A stretch of 64,000 nt of DNA from Haloarcula regularis (GCF_029338315.1 NZ_CP119794.1:1550001-1614000), one strand, 5' to 3'. Counted from the stretch's first letter, positions 53,815 to 62,545 are shown. Notes: generated from the sequence alone by a model not told the origin. Numbers and translations are program-made.

Positions 53815-54883
53815 CAGTCTCAACTACTGCGGTAGTCAGCACGCGATTCTCGCCACCCACCAAGCCGCCCAAACCATCACCGGTTGTCTCGAACGTCGGT
53901 CAAAAGGCAAGACGGTGAGCAAGCCCACCTTCACCGCACCGACCGTGAAATACGAGACGCGGACCATGACGCTGTTCGACGACGACACGGTGTCCCTCTC
54001 TACTACGGAGAGTCGCGTCCGATGTGACCTTGCGCTGCCCGACGCCGACGATGGCTACCAACACAAGTACCTCGACTCGGACGTGTGGAGTGTCACGGAA
54101 AGCACCCTCACCGCCCGCGACGGCGACTACTTTGCACATCGGCTTCCGCCGACACAAGACCGATGCCGAGCGGAACACCGCCGAGGACGGAACGGTCCTC
54201 GGGGTCGACCTCGGTATCGAAAACCTCGCCGTCACCAGCACCGCCTACTTTTTCAGCGGACGAGAGTTGACCCACGACCTCCACGAGTTCGAGCAGGTAC
54301 GGGCCGGACTCCAACAGACCGGGACGAGAAGTGCCCACCGGACGCTCGAACGGTCGAGTGGCCGTGAACGTCGCTACGTCCGTGACGGACTCCACCAAGC
54401 GTCCAATGCTATCGTAGACGAGGCACTCCGATACGACTGTGACATAATTGCGTTCGAGGACTTGACGGACATCCGCGACCGAACGGGTGCGTCGTGGGGG
54501 CACAAGGCGTTCAGAACGCTCTACGAGCAAGTAGCGTACAAAGCCGAGGCAGAGGGTATCTCGGTGAAGCAAGTCGGTTCGGCGTACACGTCTCAGCGGT
54601 GCGCCGAGTGTGGTTCACGGCAGACGAGAATCGCCCGACTCGAAACGACTTCCGGTGCGTGAAGTGCGAGGCGGAAGCGAACGCGGACTACAACGCGGCA
54701 AAGAACATCGGGATGCGGTACGTCCGTCGAGGCCAACAGTCGTCTCGGCGGACGGGCGACAGTCAGCTTGCCCTGAAGTCTGGAACAGTGACGCCGAGCG
54801 ACGGATTCACCGCCCACCCGGACGGGTTCGAGGCCGAGTTCATGGACAAGCCCCGTCCGCAACGAGCGCGTCAGCACGAGTAG
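53815..54883 (+). pseudogene. tnpB: Truncated IS1341/IS605-type TnpB, frameshifted
   Basis: The first part (QHAILATHQAAQTITGCLER, SKPTFTAPTVKYETRTMTLF) lacks about 80 N-terminal residues. The frame shifts near 54135 (an extra T in TACTTTGCAC) to the RuvC part: VLGVDLGIENLAVTSTAYFF with the first Asp, and IAFEDLTDIRD with the Glu. A second shift near 54615 (one G lost) leads to ENRPTRNDFRCVKCEAEANA and the last Asp in DYNAAKN. The zinc knuckle (CAECG, CVKC) is split by that break. It is a non-autonomous remnant. Confidence 0.88.
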
Positions 54884-55016
54884 GGCGAGGTAGTTGACAC
54901 GACGCAAGTCCGACGGGGGCGCACGCACCGCCGTTCCCGCCACAGGGAAGTCCGTGCCGCCGGGGCGTCAGCCGCAGGCCGAACTCCCACCGGACGAATC
55001 CACGCATCGAGCGCCG
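54884..55016 (+). other. Putative right end of the tnpB element
   Basis: After the tnpB stop come 130 GC-rich bases without a gene. In IS605-type elements the DNA just past tnpB encodes the 3-prime part of the omega (guide) RNA and the right-end hairpin. Short stems such as GGGAAGTCCG nearby are possible, but I cannot prove a fold or the exact terminus. Confidence 0.35.
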
Positions 55017-55017
55017 G

Positions 55018-56085
55018 TCACGGCCACCACCGCCTGTCGTGGGCCGAGCGAACGCGTTCGAGAATCCCCTCGATCTCGGGCAGCGTCGTCGTCGGTTCGG
55101 GTGGCTCCCCGGGTTCGATGAGGGTCCCGGCCTCTAGGTCGGCCAGTTCGGCGATGAGCGCCAGCGTCGTGAACGGGAGGCCGTCCTCGATACTGTATCC
55201 GCCCGAGAGACCTGCGACGATACGCCCGTCACAGACGTCCAAAGCGGTCTCGCGCGCGTGACGGATCAGCGTCCGATAGCCAGCGGCCGTCATCTGTAAG
55301 TCGCTCGTGAAATCGGAGAAGTGGGCGTCGTGCCCGGCTTCGACGACGAGGAAATCCGGGTCGAACGTCCGCGTTGCAGGGACGAACACGTCGTTCACGA
55401 CGCGCTCGTACGCGTCGTCGCCGGCGCCGGGCGGAAGCGGGATGTTTATCTGGGTATCGACGCCGGCGCCGTCGCCCGTTTCGTCGATAGACCCGGTGTT
55501 CGGGAACTGTGTCTCCGGGTCCTGGTGCGCCGAGATGACGAGCGTGTCCGGGTCGTCGTAGAAGATGTCCTGGGTCCCATCGCAGTGGTGAGCGTCGATA
55601 TCCCAGATCACGACTCGGTCGTCTCCGTGCGCCTGCTGGAGGTGCCGGACGAGAACCGCAGTGTTGTTGACATAGCAGAATCCGTGTCCGGTATCCCGGC
55701 CGGCATGATGGCCCGGCGGCCGGACCATCGCGTACGCGGCGTCGTACTCGTCGTTTGCCACCAGGTCCCCGGCTCGACAGAGGCCACCGGCAGCGAGTCG
55801 GGCTGTCTCCCACGTCTCTCGAGTCACCCGTGTATCGCCACTCAGCGCGCCCCGGCCGCGCCGAGAGAGACGACGCAGCCGCGAGAGATACGATTTCTCG
55901 TGAACCCGGAGGAGGTCGTCCGTGGTGGCGCGTGACGGCGACCGGACGTCGATCGCCGGGTGGTCGAAGAGCCCTTCCTCCTCGAGTCGCGCGAGGGTGT
56001 AGACGAGCCGTTCCGACCGCTCGGGATGGGTCGGCGTGATTTCGTATTCGAGGTACGCGTCGTCGTAGACGAGTGCGAGAGCCAT
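55018..56085 (-). CDS. Histone-deacetylase-superfamily amidohydrolase (HDAC/acetylpolyamine amidohydrolase-like)
   Basis: The 355-residue protein has the HDAC fold signatures: RPPGHHAGRDTGHGF near residues 123-137 (active-site His pair), WDIDAHHCDGTQDIFY near 164-179 (two zinc ligands), VVEAGHDAHFSDF near 246 (third ligand) and GLSGGYSIEDG. These zinc amidohydrolases remove acyl groups from lysine, polyamines or other amines. Only 9 bases separate it from the hydantoinase-like gene upstream, so they are one operon. The C-terminal segment (ALIAELADLEAGTLIEPGEP) is acidic. The substrate is unknown. Confidence 0.92.
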   Translation of the reverse strand: MALALVYDDAYLEYEITPTHPERSERLVYTLARLEEEGLFDHPAIDVRSPSRATTDDLLRVHEKSYLSRLRRLSRRGRGALSGDTRVTRETWETARLAAGGLCRAGDLVANDEYDAAYAMVRPPGHHAGRDTGHGFCYVNNTAVLVRHLQQAHGDDRVVIWDIDAHHCDGTQDIFYDDPDTLVISAHQDPETQFPNTGSIDETGDGAGVDTQINIPLPPGAGDDAYERVVNDVFVPATRTFDPDFLVVEAGHDAHFSDFTSDLQMTAAGYRTLIRHARETALDVCDGRIVAGLSGGYSIEDGLPFTTLALIAELADLEAGTLIEPGEPPEPTTTLPEIEGILERVRSAHDRRWWP

Positions 56086-56094
56086 GGAGCGATC

Positions 56095-57726
56095 TTATCG
56101 AAGGGTGGTGAGGAGTGAAGTATTAACCCGCGGTGGAACGTGAGCATGGATATCGACGAGCTGTCCGACGTCCTGTGAGTCACGGATGATCGCAACCCGG
56201 CGGTTGTGCGTGATCTCGACCGGCGGTTCGTCAACCGCGCCGATGCGATTTGCAATCTGTCGTGTCTTTTCCGTCGCGAACTGCCGCAGGTTCCGTTCGG
56301 AGAGGCCGCGCTCGATGTCGACCACCTCAATCTCGTCGACGCCCTCGGAGTTCAGACAGAGTCTCCCCTGGTCGGTATCGATGTGAACCGACACCCGAAC
56401 GGTGACCGTCGCGAGCGCACACCCGATCGCATCCGCGAGGGATGCGTGTGTCGGTACCTGAATCGGCCTGTCACTCCGGGCTCGAAGAATCGTCCCGAAC
56501 TCTCGTGGAGACTCCCCGCCAACCACGATGTCGCCAGTCCCGACCTGCTCTGAGAGGCGGAGCACCCGGGTCGTTATCTCGTCGAGCACCGCGTTTGCGG
56601 CGGTGGTCGGGTCACCCAGTTCCGTCAGCACACGCCGACTGGCCGCCGTGTCACCCGCACTGGACTCACTCCCGGGTGGCTGCCGTGAAGACTGTGCGCC
56701 GACAGCGATGGCGTCGGCGACAGTTGCCTCCCGGCCACCGAGCGCGCCTGGCGTCGCGGTGGCGTCTGTGACCGCACCGGATGCCGACAGTACCGAATGG
56801 GTACCGAACGGGAGCACGCTCGAATCGACGCCGCGATAGCGGGTCGGGACGTGGTCGGCGTACCCCACAGTCGTGCCGATGAACCCGTCCCGGAACGGTG
56901 TGACGACGGTCCGCTCCCGGCCGAGAAAGAGCGCAACACCCGCTGCCGAGGCCGTGTCAGCGCCCCCGGAAGGCCCGTCAGACGCGTCGTCGAGTCCTGC
57001 CGTTCCGGACAGTGCGAGCAGGCCGAGTGCGCCCGCGGCGTCGACACAGCCGAGGACGTGCGCCGGTGTTTCCAGGACACTTGTCGCGTCGCCGACCGTC
57101 CCGTTCCCCTTGAGCAGGTACAGCGGTGCGTCGACACCGACGGCCTCGAGCGCGTTGCGAGCTTCCTCGACAGTGCTCGTCAAACGTGGGCGAACCTGCG
57201 CGTTCCCGACAGTCGTGGCGATACGTTTCGTAAATCCGAGCCGCCAGTCCGTCTCCTGGCTGAGTGCGACACGGTCCGCAGGATAGTCGAGCATCGCGGC
57301 TATCTGGCGTTCGACCTCGGGATTGCGGGGTGCGAACTTGCCAGTCACCGCGACGACATCGCCGGTTGGCTCGGTGTCCAGGGCTGCGTCTTCGGTGACC
57401 CGACCACGGGCGTCGACGTTGCCGGCTGCACGGATCGTCTCGTCACCGAAATCCACCTCGTGTCCGTCGAACCCGTGCCCCGGAGCGATGACGTTGCTAC
57501 AACTGGGAAGCGACCCGTTTGCGGCTGCCATCGCCGGTGCAGCCGTCGAGAGAATCACCCGCTCGACAGTCCGCTCGCCCGCCCGCTGCATGAGCGTGCG
57601 AAGGAGTTCAGTGAGCGACGTCTGCGTGTCCGGAGACCCGGCGAGGACAGCGCTCGCCTGCAGACCACCGGTATCGAGACAAACGCCGGCACAGCGCGCC
57701 CTGCCAAGGGTCACCCCGACAATCAT
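56095..57726 (-). CDS. Hydantoinase/oxoprolinase-like (HyuA-type) protein
   Basis: The 543-residue protein starts MIVGVTLGRARCAGVCLDTG, similar to the ASKHA-type start of HyuA subunits. It has LYLLKGNGTVGDATSVLETP, GCVDAAGALGLLALSG and VGGESPREFGTILRARS; the tail RRVAIIRDSQDVGQLVDIHA is also typical. HyuA-type enzymes cleave 5-oxoproline or hydantoins with ATP. The match is partial, and I see no HyuB partner. It is the first gene of the minus-strand operon and is divergent from the ligase gene at 57909, 183 bases away. Confidence 0.72.
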   Translation of the reverse strand: MIVGVTLGRARCAGVCLDTGGLQASAVLAGSPDTQTSLTELLRTLMQRAGERTVERVILSTAAPAMAAANGSLPSCSNVIAPGHGFDGHEVDFGDETIRAAGNVDARGRVTEDAALDTEPTGDVVAVTGKFAPRNPEVERQIAAMLDYPADRVALSQETDWRLGFTKRIATTVGNAQVRPRLTSTVEEARNALEAVGVDAPLYLLKGNGTVGDATSVLETPAHVLGCVDAAGALGLLALSGTAGLDDASDGPSGGADTASAAGVALFLGRERTVVTPFRDGFIGTTVGYADHVPTRYRGVDSSVLPFGTHSVLSASGAVTDATATPGALGGREATVADAIAVGAQSSRQPPGSESSAGDTAASRRVLTELGDPTTAANAVLDEITTRVLRLSEQVGTGDIVVGGESPREFGTILRARSDRPIQVPTHASLADAIGCALATVTVRVSVHIDTDQGRLCLNSEGVDEIEVVDIERGLSERNLRQFATEKTRQIANRIGAVDEPPVEITHNRRVAIIRDSQDVGQLVDIHAHVPPRVNTSLLTTLR

Positions 57727-57875
57727 CCTGACTGAATCGATTCGTCATTTCACCCCGGGGTACCTAAGTGATGGGGACAGCACCGAACGCGACGCCACCA
57801 GAAGCCGGTGGGTCTCGACTGGGGTCGCTACCACAGCCGCCACCGGGCCGTCGGTGCAGTCGACTCGTCGGAACA

Positions 57876-57886
57876 CATTTATTTTT
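57876..57886 (+). promoter_or_regulatory. TATA box of the ligase/methyltransferase operon
   Basis: CATTTATTTTT lies 28 bases (centre) before the ATG at 57909. This fits a leaderless transcript and argues against the longer in-frame start at 57768. Confidence 0.6.
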
Positions 57887-57908
57887 GGGACGGCCGAGGA
57901 TTGGTGTA

Positions 57909-59036
57909 ATGGCTTTCGAGGCGTGTGATGATGGGACACTGCGGTACGCCGGTAATCGAGTGTACGACGAGTCAGAGCACGTCGACGGCACCGACGCACT
58001 GGACCGGGCCTCGGAGCGGCCCTCGCAATTCCTGACCGAATCCTACTGGGGTCATCTATCGCACATCAACGACGTCATCCACGGGGCGACCGTCGAATAT
58101 TTCCGGTCGCTGGGCTCGGAGTTTACACTGCTTCCGCTGACGACGCGTCTCATTTCCTCGCCGGGGGCGGTGTACGGCAGCGAGACCACAGACTACACCG
58201 ACGACACGAGTCCGATCACGCTCGAGTGGTTCGACGCGGACGAACAGCTCTACCTCTCGGAGTCGTCACAGATCTACCTCGAACTGGCGCTCTTGCAGTC
58301 CGACGTGTCTCAGGTGTTCTCTATCTACAACTCCTTTCGCAAGGAACGGGCAGACGAGACACACCTCTCGGAGTTTCACCACATCGAATACGAGGGCCAG
58401 ATCGACCAGCAGCGAAACAAGGAGATTGTCACCGAGCTGCTGACCGCGATACTCGAAGCACTGCTCACCGATGCGCGGTCGGCACTGGCGGAGTTTCTCC
58501 CGGCTACGGCTATCGACGGGCTCGAAGCGCTTCGACGGGACCCCGTCAGGTCGATTACGCTCGAGCGTGCGCTGGAGTTACTCCGTGAAGACACGGGTGA
58601 CGAGCGATACGAGGAGTTTACTGCCGAACACATCGACACGTGGGAAGAGGTCAGGCTGACCGAGCTCTTGGGCGGGAAGATCGTCTGTCTCGAGGAGTTC
58701 CCGCTCTTCGAGGTCCCGTTCTATCATGCAGAGGCAGAAAGTGGCGACGGTCGACGGATCGCGAAGAACGCGGACTTCATCTGGCCAGGCTACGTCGAGA
58801 CCGTCGGCAGCGGAGAACGGATCGCCGACGTCGCCGCGGTCGAGGAGAAAGCTGCCGCCTTCAACCTCCCCGAAGACGACTACGAACCGTACCTCCGTGC
58901 CCGAACCGCGGAATCCTACGTTCGCACCTCGGGCTTCGGTATCGGCTGGGAGCGACTCCTGCAGGGGCTGTTACGGATGCCGACGATCATCGCTGTCACG
59001 CATTTCCCGCGGACCCACCGCTTTCCCCACCCATGA
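57909..59036 (+). CDS. Stand-alone class II AspRS/AsnRS-like ligase (asparagine synthetase A-related)
   Basis: The 375-residue protein is a class II synthetase core without the N-terminal anticodon-binding OB domain. LYLSESSQIYLELALL (residues 114-129) matches the AspRS signature; motif 2 is SFRKERADETHLSEFHHIE near 142-160; motif 3 is GFGIGWERLLQGLL near the end. Such cores without an anticodon domain include archaeal asparagine synthetase A-related enzymes that amidate free aspartate. It probably activates a carboxylate with ATP. The start is leaderless (TATA at 57876). It overlaps the methyltransferase ATG by 4 bases. Confidence 0.85.
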   Translation: MAFEACDDGTLRYAGNRVYDESEHVDGTDALDRASERPSQFLTESYWGHLSHINDVIHGATVEYFRSLGSEFTLLPLTTRLISSPGAVYGSETTDYTDDTSPITLEWFDADEQLYLSESSQIYLELALLQSDVSQVFSIYNSFRKERADETHLSEFHHIEYEGQIDQQRNKEIVTELLTAILEALLTDARSALAEFLPATAIDGLEALRRDPVRSITLERALELLREDTGDERYEEFTAEHIDTWEEVRLTELLGGKIVCLEEFPLFEVPFYHAEAESGDGRRIAKNADFIWPGYVETVGSGERIADVAAVEEKAAAFNLPEDDYEPYLRARTAESYVRTSGFGIGWERLLQGLLRMPTIIAVTHFPRTHRFPHP

Positions 59037-59935
59037 CCGGAGCAGCTGGCGTCCCCGGGCAACGCGGCAGTCGCGCATGCGGTTCGAGCACAGAATCCAG
59101 GCGTCGGGGGTGGGACACCGTGTCTGAATCACTCGGCCCGGCAGATATCAGAGAGCTGTCCTACGTGGATTTCATGGCGTTCCTCGACGAGACGAACCGG
59201 CCACCAGGGGGAAAGACAGCCGTTCGGGAGTTGATCCACCGGGCGAACGTTCGGGCGCAGGACCTCGTGTTGGACGTCGGCTGCAACACGGGGTTCGTCT
59301 CGTTCGAGCTGTCCCGTGTCGCCGAGTGTTCCGTCGTCGGGGTGGACGTAAGCGAGACGATGGTCCAGCGGGCGACTGCGCGTCTGGGGCGTGGCCACGC
59401 CAGAGAGGGTATCCCGGTCTCGTTCATGCGAGGCGATGCCACCGACCTCCCGTTCGCGACGGGGCGTTTCGACAGAGTCGTCTGTGGTGGCTCGACGCCG
59501 TTCGTGTCGGATCCGCTCGCGGCCCTCCGGGAGTATCGGCGAGTAGTCCGGGACTGGGGATTCGTCGCGGAGCTGAATTTCTACTACGACTCGAGCCCCC
59601 CGGCGTCACTGCTCACGGAACTCGCCGAGCGGCTCGGGACTGAAATCGAACCGTGGACGCTGGACGATTGGCTCACCCGGTACGACGAGGCCGGCTTCGA
59701 ACGCTACGACGTGATGACAGAGCCGGTCGAGCAGGTCACCAGGGCGGACATCGACGAGTACGTCGATCGAATGGTCGAGCGGAACGCGTACGACACCGAC
59801 GTCGAGGCGGCGATTCGAACCCGCCTGGTCGAGTTGATGGACCTGTTCAATCGGAACCACGAGCACCTGCAGTACGGGGTGTTCGTCCTTCGAAAGCGAC
59901 CGGTCCCCGAACAGGTGTCGCTATTCGACGCATAG
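59033..59935 (+). CDS. SAM-dependent class I methyltransferase
   Basis: From the ATGA-overlapping start the protein is 300 residues; a GTG at 59120 would remove 29. Motif I is LVLDVGCNTGFVSFE, followed by VVGVDVSETMVQRATARL, MRGDATDLPFATGRFDRVVC and GSTPFVSDPLAALREYRRVV. These are SAM-binding class I features. The C-terminal part (TEPVEQVTRADIDEYVDRM) may bind the substrate. Coupling to the ligase gene suggests a common pathway in which an activated or amidated product is methylated; that is inference. Confidence 0.85.
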   Translation: MTGAAGVPGQRGSRACGSSTESRRRGWDTVSESLGPADIRELSYVDFMAFLDETNRPPGGKTAVRELIHRANVRAQDLVLDVGCNTGFVSFELSRVAECSVVGVDVSETMVQRATARLGRGHAREGIPVSFMRGDATDLPFATGRFDRVVCGGSTPFVSDPLAALREYRRVVRDWGFVAELNFYYDSSPPASLLTELAERLGTEIEPWTLDDWLTRYDEAGFERYDVMTEPVEQVTRADIDEYVDRMVERNAYDTDVEAAIRTRLVELMDLFNRNHEHLQYGVFVLRKRPVPEQVSLFDA

Positions 59936-59954
59936 GGTGGGAGCGGTCCCAGCG

Positions 59955-61844
59955 TCAGTGGTCGACGGCCCGGGTCAGGATGAACACGAACAGGCCGATG
60001 AAGCCGCCGACGAACCCTTCGAATTCGGCGAGCAGTCGGAGGAACGTATTGTTCACCGTCGTCCCGCCACCGACGACAAAGCGGACGAACCCCTCGAAAC
60101 TGAACACGAGATAGCCGACAAACGGGATCGAGGAAGGGTACGGGTCCGCGTGCCCGGCGAGTTCGAACGTCAGGAGATAGAGGAGTGCAAATCCGACGAC
60201 GGTACACAGCGACGACGCGACGACGCGGAACGGCCGTTCGCCGAATCCGGAGGTGGCGTCGTACAGGAAGTTCGTCGCCACGCGCCACGCGAGCACCAGC
60301 CGGACTCGGAGCGACGCACCGGGCGACGACTCGAGGAGTTGCGCCAGATAGCGACGCCGTCGGTATCGCATCTCCTTGATGAAAAACTCGGCCGCAGAGT
60401 GTGTGTCACCGACCGCGTTGGCGCCGTTCCGGGCCTTGAGATACGTCACTTCGAGCCCAGCGGGGTCCAGATCGGGTTCCTCGTAGCCCTCGCCGACGCT
60501 GTGCAGTATCCACTCGGGTGCGAGGTGTCCCCGATACTCCGAGAAGTCGAACCCCTCGAACTTCGTATCGTACACGAAGAAATACTCGAGCAGGTCATCC
60601 ATCTCCTCGACGGCGCGAAATTCGACCTCACCGAGAGTCGCGCCCTGGAGGTCGTACAGAATCTCTGTTTCCTGGGCCTGCGAGAGCGTGCCCGCCTGGA
60701 CCGTGGCATCTTCGAGCACGACAGTGCTGTCGTCGTACTCCGTCCGGGTGAGCGAGACGCCTGCGAGCGTCGTGATGCCGTGGCCGATCGAGAGCGAGCC
60801 GAATCTGCTGCCGCTGAAATCCAGCGTCGTAAAGAGCACCTGTTCGAAGGTCGCGTGGCCAGCACACGCACAGTCGGTGAAGATCGCATCGGCTTCGAAT
60901 TCGGCCCCGAAAAACGCGGCATCGGCGTCGAAGACTCCCCCTTCGAACGAGACCGTCCCCTCGAACGTACAGTCGGTGAACGTGGCATCGGCCCCGAGTT
61001 GGCACTCGGCAAACTGGGCACTCTCGCGAAAGTGGGCCCCTGCAAACGAGAGCTCGTCTGCGACGATCCCGGTGAAATTTGACTGCTCGAACGTGGCCCC
61101 GTCAAAGATCCCTCGTTTATCGAAGGTGGCGTCAGCGAATTGTGAGTCGTCGAACGTCGCCGCTTCGAAGATGGCCTCCCGACGGAACACGGTTTGACCG
61201 AAGTCGGCCCATCCGTCGAAGGAAGTGTAGGGGAACTCGGCAACGCCCAGACAGCGACAGCCATAGAAGTCCGCAGTGACCTCGAAGGTCGCGTCGGCGA
61301 GGACGAGCGAGCCTTCGATACGAGCCGCGTCGAAGCGAACGTCACCGCGAAACCGGGTGCCGGATGCGGTGAGGTCCTGTTCGAACGTCGCATCCTCGGC
61401 GATGAACCGCGATTCGACGTCGGCATCGACGAGTGACACCATCTTGCGGAAGGTCGTCCCCTCGGCGTCGACGGTTTCGAGCGACGCACCGTCCAGCAGC
61501 AACGGTTGGTCGAGGGTGGCGTTCGAAAGATCAAGGCGACCAGCGACGGAGGCGTATCGGAGGTCGATCGGATACATGTCCGGTGCATCCACCAGGACGT
61601 ACTCGAGGTCGACAGCGGCAAGTCGGGCCCCGGCGAACTGTTTCGATTGCTTGCCGGTTTCGTCGAGGGCCGCGAGAAACGCATCACGGATTCGCTCGGG
61701 CGCCACCTCCCCGGCCGGGCGGTGAAAGGGGCAGTACGGGGAGTCATCGTCCGACTCGTGCGGGCATTGCCACCCTACCAGGTCGGCCGAGAGCAGTTCG
61801 TCGACAGACTCCTCGTCGAGCCTGAACCGACATGATTCGCCCAT
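59955..61844 (-). CDS. Pentapeptide-repeat protein with C-terminal ion-channel-like domain
   Basis: The 629-residue protein starts MGESCRFRLDEES (TATA at 61874 fixes this start). A Cys/His cluster is near the start (WQCPHESDDDSPYCPFH). Residues 90-400 are pentapeptide-type repeats (for example ADATFTDCTFEGTVSFEGG and TFDDSQFADATFDKRGIFDG), forming a right-handed quadrilateral helix. The C-terminus has a helix and channel-like pair (SSLCTVVGFALLYLLTFEL, FVGYLVFSFEGFVRFVVGGG, GFIGLFVFILTRAV). It converges with the methyltransferase (20 bases apart). Role unknown; it may be a gated channel or sensor. Confidence 0.85.
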   Translation of the reverse strand: MGESCRFRLDEESVDELLSADLVGWQCPHESDDDSPYCPFHRPAGEVAPERIRDAFLAALDETGKQSKQFAGARLAAVDLEYVLVDAPDMYPIDLRYASVAGRLDLSNATLDQPLLLDGASLETVDAEGTTFRKMVSLVDADVESRFIAEDATFEQDLTASGTRFRGDVRFDAARIEGSLVLADATFEVTADFYGCRCLGVAEFPYTSFDGWADFGQTVFRREAIFEAATFDDSQFADATFDKRGIFDGATFEQSNFTGIVADELSFAGAHFRESAQFAECQLGADATFTDCTFEGTVSFEGGVFDADAAFFGAEFEADAIFTDCACAGHATFEQVLFTTLDFSGSRFGSLSIGHGITTLAGVSLTRTEYDDSTVVLEDATVQAGTLSQAQETEILYDLQGATLGEVEFRAVEEMDDLLEYFFVYDTKFEGFDFSEYRGHLAPEWILHSVGEGYEEPDLDPAGLEVTYLKARNGANAVGDTHSAAEFFIKEMRYRRRRYLAQLLESSPGASLRVRLVLAWRVATNFLYDATSGFGERPFRVVASSLCTVVGFALLYLLTFELAGHADPYPSSIPFVGYLVFSFEGFVRFVVGGGTTVNNTFLRLLAEFEGFVGGFIGLFVFILTRAVDH

Positions 61845-61873
61845 GCGACGCTCTGAGTCACCGGCGGCCTCGG

Positions 61874-61883
61874 TATTAAATGG
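61874..61883 (-). promoter_or_regulatory. TATA box of the pentapeptide-channel gene
   Basis: TATTAAATGG on the plus strand is CCATTTAATA on the minus strand, centred 34 bases before the ATG at 61844. It supports a separate, nearly leaderless transcript even though the speD-like gene lies just upstream. Confidence 0.55.
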
Positions 61884-61903
61884 TCGGCTCGAAGACTGTC
61901 GCG

Positions 61904-62302
61904 TCACCGTTTCGGTTGTCGAGTGACGGTCTCGACGGTGACAGAGTCGTGTGGTATCTCAGCGAGCATCTCGTCTACGAGCTCGGCAGTCAGATCACGC
62001 TGCCAGGACGTATCCAACGTGAGCGCGACGTACTCTTCTTCCGGCCACGTGTGCACCGCCAGGTGTGACTCGACGAGCAACAGCACCGACGTGAACCCCT
62101 CACCGCCGGATTCGAAATCGTGGTGAACTTCATCGAGGATCGTGAGGCCGGCATCTTCGCATGCGTCCGTGAGGCGAGACATCAGCCCGTCTCGCTCTCG
62201 GAGCACGGCTGGCGGAACGCCGAAGACGTCACAGACTCGGACCTCACTCTCGCGCATAGTGTCCAGTCGTCCGAGGGCGGTGAAACCCGAGTGAACCGGC
62301 AT
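61904..62302 (-). CDS. SpeD-like pyruvoyl decarboxylase lacking the usual cysteine
   Basis: The 132-residue protein keeps the self-cleavage pair ES at residues 78-79 (VESHLAVHTWPEEEY) with the catalytic His84, as in prokaryotic AdoMet decarboxylase. In bacterial SpeD the next segment is VFTCG with an essential Cys; here it is LDTSW, so Ser99 replaces the Cys. Some SpeD homologues have been reported to decarboxylate arginine or ornithine instead. Archaea need agmatine for tRNA-Ile agmatidine, so an arginine decarboxylase role is attractive but unproven. Start at 62302; MRESEV at 62257 is an alternative. It is upstream of the pentapeptide gene. Confidence 0.75.
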   Translation of the reverse strand: MPVHSGFTALGRLDTMRESEVRVCDVFGVPPAVLRERDGLMSRLTDACEDAGLTILDEVHHDFESGGEGFTSVLLLVESHLAVHTWPEEEYVALTLDTSWQRDLTAELVDEMLAEIPHDSVTVETVTRQPKR

Positions 62303-62361
62303 CGCCGACCCCTTGTGCGCTCGGTCGACGACGCCCGCCGGTCGGGCCCGAACAGCTCTCT

Positions 62362-62545
62362 GTGTCGATCAACCGTCTCGGAGAAGCCGATGCGTACTGG
62401 GAGTCGCAAGTCACAGCGTTGACCGACCGGCAAGAAGAGGTGCGTTATGGTGCACGGGAACGCGGGTACTACGGAATCCCGCGCCGAGCGAACGTTCGAG
62501 ACGTTGCTGCTGAGGGAGGCTACCTCGGTGTTAGTCGCCACCCTC
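62362..62545 (+). pseudogene. Fragment of a bacterio-opsin activator-type HTH domain
   Basis: One frame reads TALTDRQEEVRYGARERGYY, then GIPRRANVRDVAAEGGYLG. This closely resembles the HTH_10 domain end of bacterio-opsin activator-like regulators (compare LTDRQETVLRAAYHSGYFEW in the protein at 22198). The recognition helix is disrupted after VAAE, and nothing upstream encodes the rest. It overlaps the 3-prime end of the hydrolase gene on the other strand. A decayed gene remnant. Confidence 0.5.
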
